Shown here: piece by piece, positions 61,158 through 64,000 of the stretch
How positions within the stretch are numbered: the stretch's first letter is position 1
Layout of the letters: every line of letters begins with the position of its first letter
Assembly (NCBI RefSeq): GCF_000378085.1
Contig: NZ_KB899218.1
Span: forward strand, 62,001 to 126,000
Length of the DNA: 64,000 nt
Direction of reading: 5' to 3'
From: Hoylesella loescheii DSM 19665 = JCM 12249 = ATCC 15930
GTDB taxonomy: Bacteria > Bacteroidota > Bacteroidia > Bacteroidales > Bacteroidaceae
Position numbers and translations under genes: made by a program
The notes under the pieces: generated by a model
Databases searched by the model: none
What the model was told of the DNA's origin: nothing
What the model saw: only the letters and a program-made list of their open reading frames with translations

Positions 61158-61874
61158 TTAACGTTCGCGACCGAAGATGCGGAGCAGGTAAAGGAAGAGG
61201 TTGATGAAGTCGAGATACAACGTTAACGAACCCATCAAGGCCGTCTTTTGTGCACCTTCTCCCATGTCTTCTGCCTGTGCCAGCATGCGTTTAATTTTCT
61301 GCGAGTCGTACGCAGTAAGACCAACGAACACCAAAACGCCGATGTAACTTAGTATAAGGTCGAAGCTGCTGCTCTTCAGCAACAAGAGATTTACCAGCGA
61401 GGCAATAATAAGTCCAACGAGCGCCATGATAAGCAGCTTGCCCAAACCTGTGAGGTCGGCCTTGGTGAAGTAGCCAAATGCGGCCATAACACCAAACGTT
61501 CCGGCGGTGATGAAGAACACTTTGGTGATAACATCAGCCGAATAAACTAGGAATATCACAGAAAGTGTAGCACCATTAAGTGCCGAATAGAGGATGAAAA
61601 GCAATGTTGCCGTGGTTAGCGACAGCCTATCGATAAAGCGGCTGATGCCATATACCAATCCCAGTTCGGCCAGGAGAAGTGCCCAGAAGATGCCACGACT
61701 CTCGTACACCGATTGCATCAACACTTCTGAATGTGCAACACCGTAGGCCGTTACGCCTGTTATGATGAGGGCTAAGGTCATCCATACATATACCTTACGC
61801 ATCAGCGCAGGAAACGCTAACGAAAGTGCACCCTCTTTTTCTCTTATTAGTCTGTCCAAATCTTGTTGTTCCAT
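61158..61874 (-). CDS. Bax inhibitor-1/YccA family membrane protein
   Basis: A 238-residue multi-pass protein with about seven hydrophobic helices. Family features are the N-terminal FPALMRKVYVWMTLALIITG, the middle TATLLFILYSALNGATLSVI, and the C-terminal GLTAYDSQKIK and LYLDFINLFLYLLRIFG. Members act as ion or proton leak channels or modulate the FtsH protease; the role here is unknown. It stands alone on the minus strand. Confidence 0.92.
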   Translation of the reverse strand: MEQQDLDRLIREKEGALSLAFPALMRKVYVWMTLALIITGVTAYGVAHSEVLMQSVYESRGIFWALLLAELGLVYGISRFIDRLSLTTATLLFILYSALNGATLSVIFLVYSADVITKVFFITAGTFGVMAAFGYFTKADLTGLGKLLIMALVGLIIASLVNLLLLKSSSFDLILSYIGVLVFVGLTAYDSQKIKRMLAQAEDMGEGAQKTALMGSLTLYLDFINLFLYLLRIFGRER

Positions 61875-61907
61875 AACTTTTGTTTTTCTTTAATTGATTT
61901 GCAATCA

Positions 61908-61915
61908 CAAAGATA
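61908..61915 (-). promoter_or_regulatory. -7 promoter box for the YccA-like gene
   Basis: Minus-strand TATCTTTG matches TAnnTTTG, 34 nt upstream of the start codon. No -33 TTTG at the right distance. Confidence 0.5.
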
Positions 61916-62283
61916 CGGTGTTTTCTTCAATAAGCGATTAAACTTTCAAAGATTTTAACTATTGGATGCTTTGAACTTTTCTGCTTCTTGGTTTTGGCGC
62001 TCTTTCTTGCTCGTTAGTCGCCTTTTTACGCTTAACTAGCTGTTTAACAGTATGTTTACATATAAGTTAAGGGCAAGTGGAGATGATAGAACAACCCACG
62101 AACATGGTGACTTACAAACTGCAAAAAATGAACATATAAGACATGTTATATTGCAGCCTTTGTACAAAAAACGAACCAAATCAATGCCATGCAGCACGAA
62201 AAATCAAATTTTCCTTTACTATATGGTGTCTTTTTCGTATTTTCGCAGAGTATAATAATAAGTCAACTGTGGAGATTTAGTAG

Positions 62284-62472
62284 AGAAGTTAAAGACTTGA
62301 GAAGTTAAAGAAGCGTAGGAGTTAAGATATTAAGCCAATATATTTGGTGTTGTGGGGCAAAGAAAATTGTATGCCCAAAACTCGTGAACTTGCAAACTTA
62401 TAAACTTGTCAACCAACTGCACTGCTGCAAGGCGGTGGGCTTAGCGCCTTAACTTCTTAACTCCTTAACTTC
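62284..62472. repeat. TTAACTTC/GAAGTTAA inverted motif clusters
   Basis: GAAGTTAAAGACTTGAGAAG and on to GTAGGAGTTAAG (62284-62325) are repeated AACT-type motifs. They appear in the opposite sense as CTTAACTTCTTAACTCCTTA and on to 62472, immediately upstream of the next gene. The DNA between has AAACTTG repeats. From 61916 to 62283 no gene is supported. Confidence 0.5.
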
Positions 62473-62481
62473 AATATAAAG

Positions 62482-64000
62482 ATGAACAAATCCATTATAA
62501 CCAAAGGTCGCAACCTGAACAGCGTGCTTTCATTGAGCGGTTTCGTGCTGGTGTCGCTGTTGGTCATCGTGTGGTTTCTGCCGCGAAACAATACGCCGCA
62601 GATGCGTTACGATGTGGGTAAGCCATGGATGTATGCGTCGCTCATCGCCAAATTCGACTTCCCCGTTTATAAATCCGATGCGGTTATACAGCAAGAGAAA
62701 GACTCGCTGCTGGCTTATTTCCAACCCTACTACAACTACGACAAGGGAATGGAAAGGCGACAGTTAGGCAAGTTGCATGCCGATTACCCTCGGGGCATTC
62801 CCGGTTTGCCGGCTGCTCAGATGCGAACGCTATACGATAGGCTGCATCGCCTTTATCAAGCGGGTATCATTAGCACACCGCAATATAACAGCATAGCCAA
62901 AGATTCGGTCAATATGGTACGCGTTATCATCGGCAAACGCGTGCAAAGCATGCAGATAGGATGCATCTACAGCACGCTGAAAGCCTACGAACAGCTGTTG
63001 CGCGACAACGTGCTGGCCGACTATCGTACGGCGTTGCAACAGGCAAATGTCGTTAGCTATCTGCAACCCAACATGACCTACGATAAGAATCGCACTACAA
63101 CCGAGCTAAACGACTTGTTGGGGTCGGTGCCATTGGCAAGTGGCATGGTGCTGTCGGGTCAGAAAATAATCGACCGCGGCGAGATTGTGAACGACTATTC
63201 GTACCGTGTTTTGGCATCGCTCGAGAAGGAAACGGCACGCCGCAACGTGTCGAAGGCCGAGATAAAGAATACCGTCATCGGGCAGTTTATCTACGTTTTG
63301 ATGCTGCTTTGCCTCTTCACGTGTTTCATTGTGATGTTTAGGCCGCAATATTTGGGTAAGGCTCGCTCGGTGGTGATGCTCTATGTGATGATAACCGTTT
63401 ATCCCGTGATGGTGTCGCTCTTTATGGAGCACAGCCTGTTAAGCGTGTATATCATCCCGTTTGCTATCGGCCCGATGTTTATTCGCGTGTTCATGGATTC
63501 GCGTACAGCTTTCATCAGCCACCTTGTATCAATGCTCATCTGCGCCGTAGCTGTGAAATACCAGTTTGAATTCTTGCTTTTACAGCTTATAAGTGGCTTG
63601 GTGGCTATCTATTCGTTGAGCGACCTGTCGGGTAGGGCACAGTTATTTAAGTGCGCCCTGTTCGTAACCGTGGCCAACTTCGTTACGTTCTTTACGCTGC
63701 AGTTGATGCAAACGGGCGACATCGGCAATTTTGAAGTGAACATGTACAGCCACTTTGTGGCCAACGGCGTATTGCTATTGCTGGCCTATCCCTTGATGTT
63801 CGTTATCGAGCGCACCTTTGGTTTCACTTCTAACGTTACGCTTTTCGAACTCTCCAACACCAACAAGGGTATGCTACGAAAGATGAGCGAGGTGGCGCCA
63901 GGCACATTCCAGCACTCTATCACCGTGGGTAACTTGGCGGCCGAGATAGCCAATCGCATTGGAGCAGACAGTTTGCTGGTGCGTACGGGAGCACTTTATC
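62482..64000 (+). CDS. 7TM-HD family phosphodiesterase (PgpH/YqfF-like), N-terminal part
   Basis: The frame opens MNKSIITKGRNLNSVLSLSG and stays open to the right edge (506 codons). A first membrane helix (about 18-35) is followed by a large extracytoplasmic 7TMR-HDED domain (about 40-275). Several membrane helices follow (about 275-450). The start of the cytoplasmic HD domain reads EVAPGTFQHSITVGNLAAEI and ANRIGADSLLVRTGALY. In characterised homologues this domain hydrolyses cyclic di-AMP; the key HD residues should lie just beyond the window, so activity cannot be judged here. Confidence 0.93.
   Translation, partial: MNKSIITKGRNLNSVLSLSGFVLVSLLVIVWFLPRNNTPQMRYDVGKPWMYASLIAKFDFPVYKSDAVIQQEKDSLLAYFQPYYNYDKGMERRQLGKLHADYPRGIPGLPAAQMRTLYDRLHRLYQAGIISTPQYNSIAKDSVNMVRVIIGKRVQSMQIGCIYSTLKAYEQLLRDNVLADYRTALQQANVVSYLQPNMTYDKNRTTTELNDLLGSVPLASGMVLSGQKIIDRGEIVNDYSYRVLASLEKETARRNVSKAEIKNTVIGQFIYVLMLLCLFTCFIVMFRPQYLGKARSVVMLYVMITVYPVMVSLFMEHSLLSVYIIPFAIGPMFIRVFMDSRTAFISHLVSMLICAVAVKYQFEFLLLQLISGLVAIYSLSDLSGRAQLFKCALFVTVANFVTFFTLQLMQTGDIGNFEVNMYSHFVANGVLLLLAYPLMFVIERTFGFTSNVTLFELSNTNKGMLRKMSEVAPGTFQHSITVGNLAAEIANRIGADSLLVRTGALY

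Overview
The window is chromosomal DNA of an anaerobic Bacteroidales bacterium, most likely of the Prevotella group. The signs are SusC/SusD pairs with FecI/FecR control, a serine-type sulfatase with a radical-SAM maturase, a split glycine decarboxylase, and promoters of the Bacteroidetes type (-7 TAnnTTTG, sometimes with -33 TTTG about 20 bp upstream) instead of E. coli -35/-10 boxes. The genus is inferred from protein likeness recalled from memory; no search was run.

Layout. 1-13197 (minus strand): one long ribosomal operon running rpsL, rpsG, fusA, then the S10 and spc clusters down to a partial secY at the left edge. 13198-14251: non-coding, with dispersed repeats and a terminator. 14252-15784: sulfatase (minus). 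15785-17298: sparse region with a 78-residue membrane protein and two gene remnants. 17299-27232: a polysaccharide utilization locus (ECF sigma, anti-sigma, STN-type SusC, SusD, DUF3823-like lipoprotein, family 20 beta-hexosaminidase). 27233-28508: repeat-rich non-coding DNA. 28509-30638: a secreted YD-like protein and the sulfatase-maturing radical SAM enzyme (minus). 31254-38067: lipoate ligase followed by the complete glycine cleavage system (gcvT, gcvH, gcvPA, gcvPB, lpdA). 39252-40729: rpsU, a XerC-type recombinase and hpf. 40934-54054: tRNA-Tyr, tRNA-Gly, tRNA-Thr, tuf, tRNA-Trp, secE, nusG, rplKAJL and rpoBC. 55001-60561: a second SusC/SusD/lipoprotein set. 61158-61874: a Bax-inhibitor-1 family membrane protein (minus). 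62482 to the right edge: start of a 7TM-HD phosphodiesterase.

How the genes work together. About half the window is the translation/transcription core. The sulfatase, the FecI/FecR-controlled SusCD locus with the beta-hexosaminidase, and the maturase read as one functional module for taking sulfated, N-acetylhexosamine-bearing host-type glycans. The lipoate ligase lies just before the glycine cleavage genes whose H protein it would lipoylate.

The most unusual content is between the genes. Two repeat families recur. Family A is a tandem array of 15-bp palindromes (TGGAACnnnnTTCCA type) with an exact 22-bp period, present five times. Family B is a nested palindrome of about 380-425 bp, with end fragments elsewhere. 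In four of the five A sites a B element or B fragment lies nearby. I do not recognise either family. Several ribosomal-operon spacers also carry inverted repeats that could be autoregulatory.
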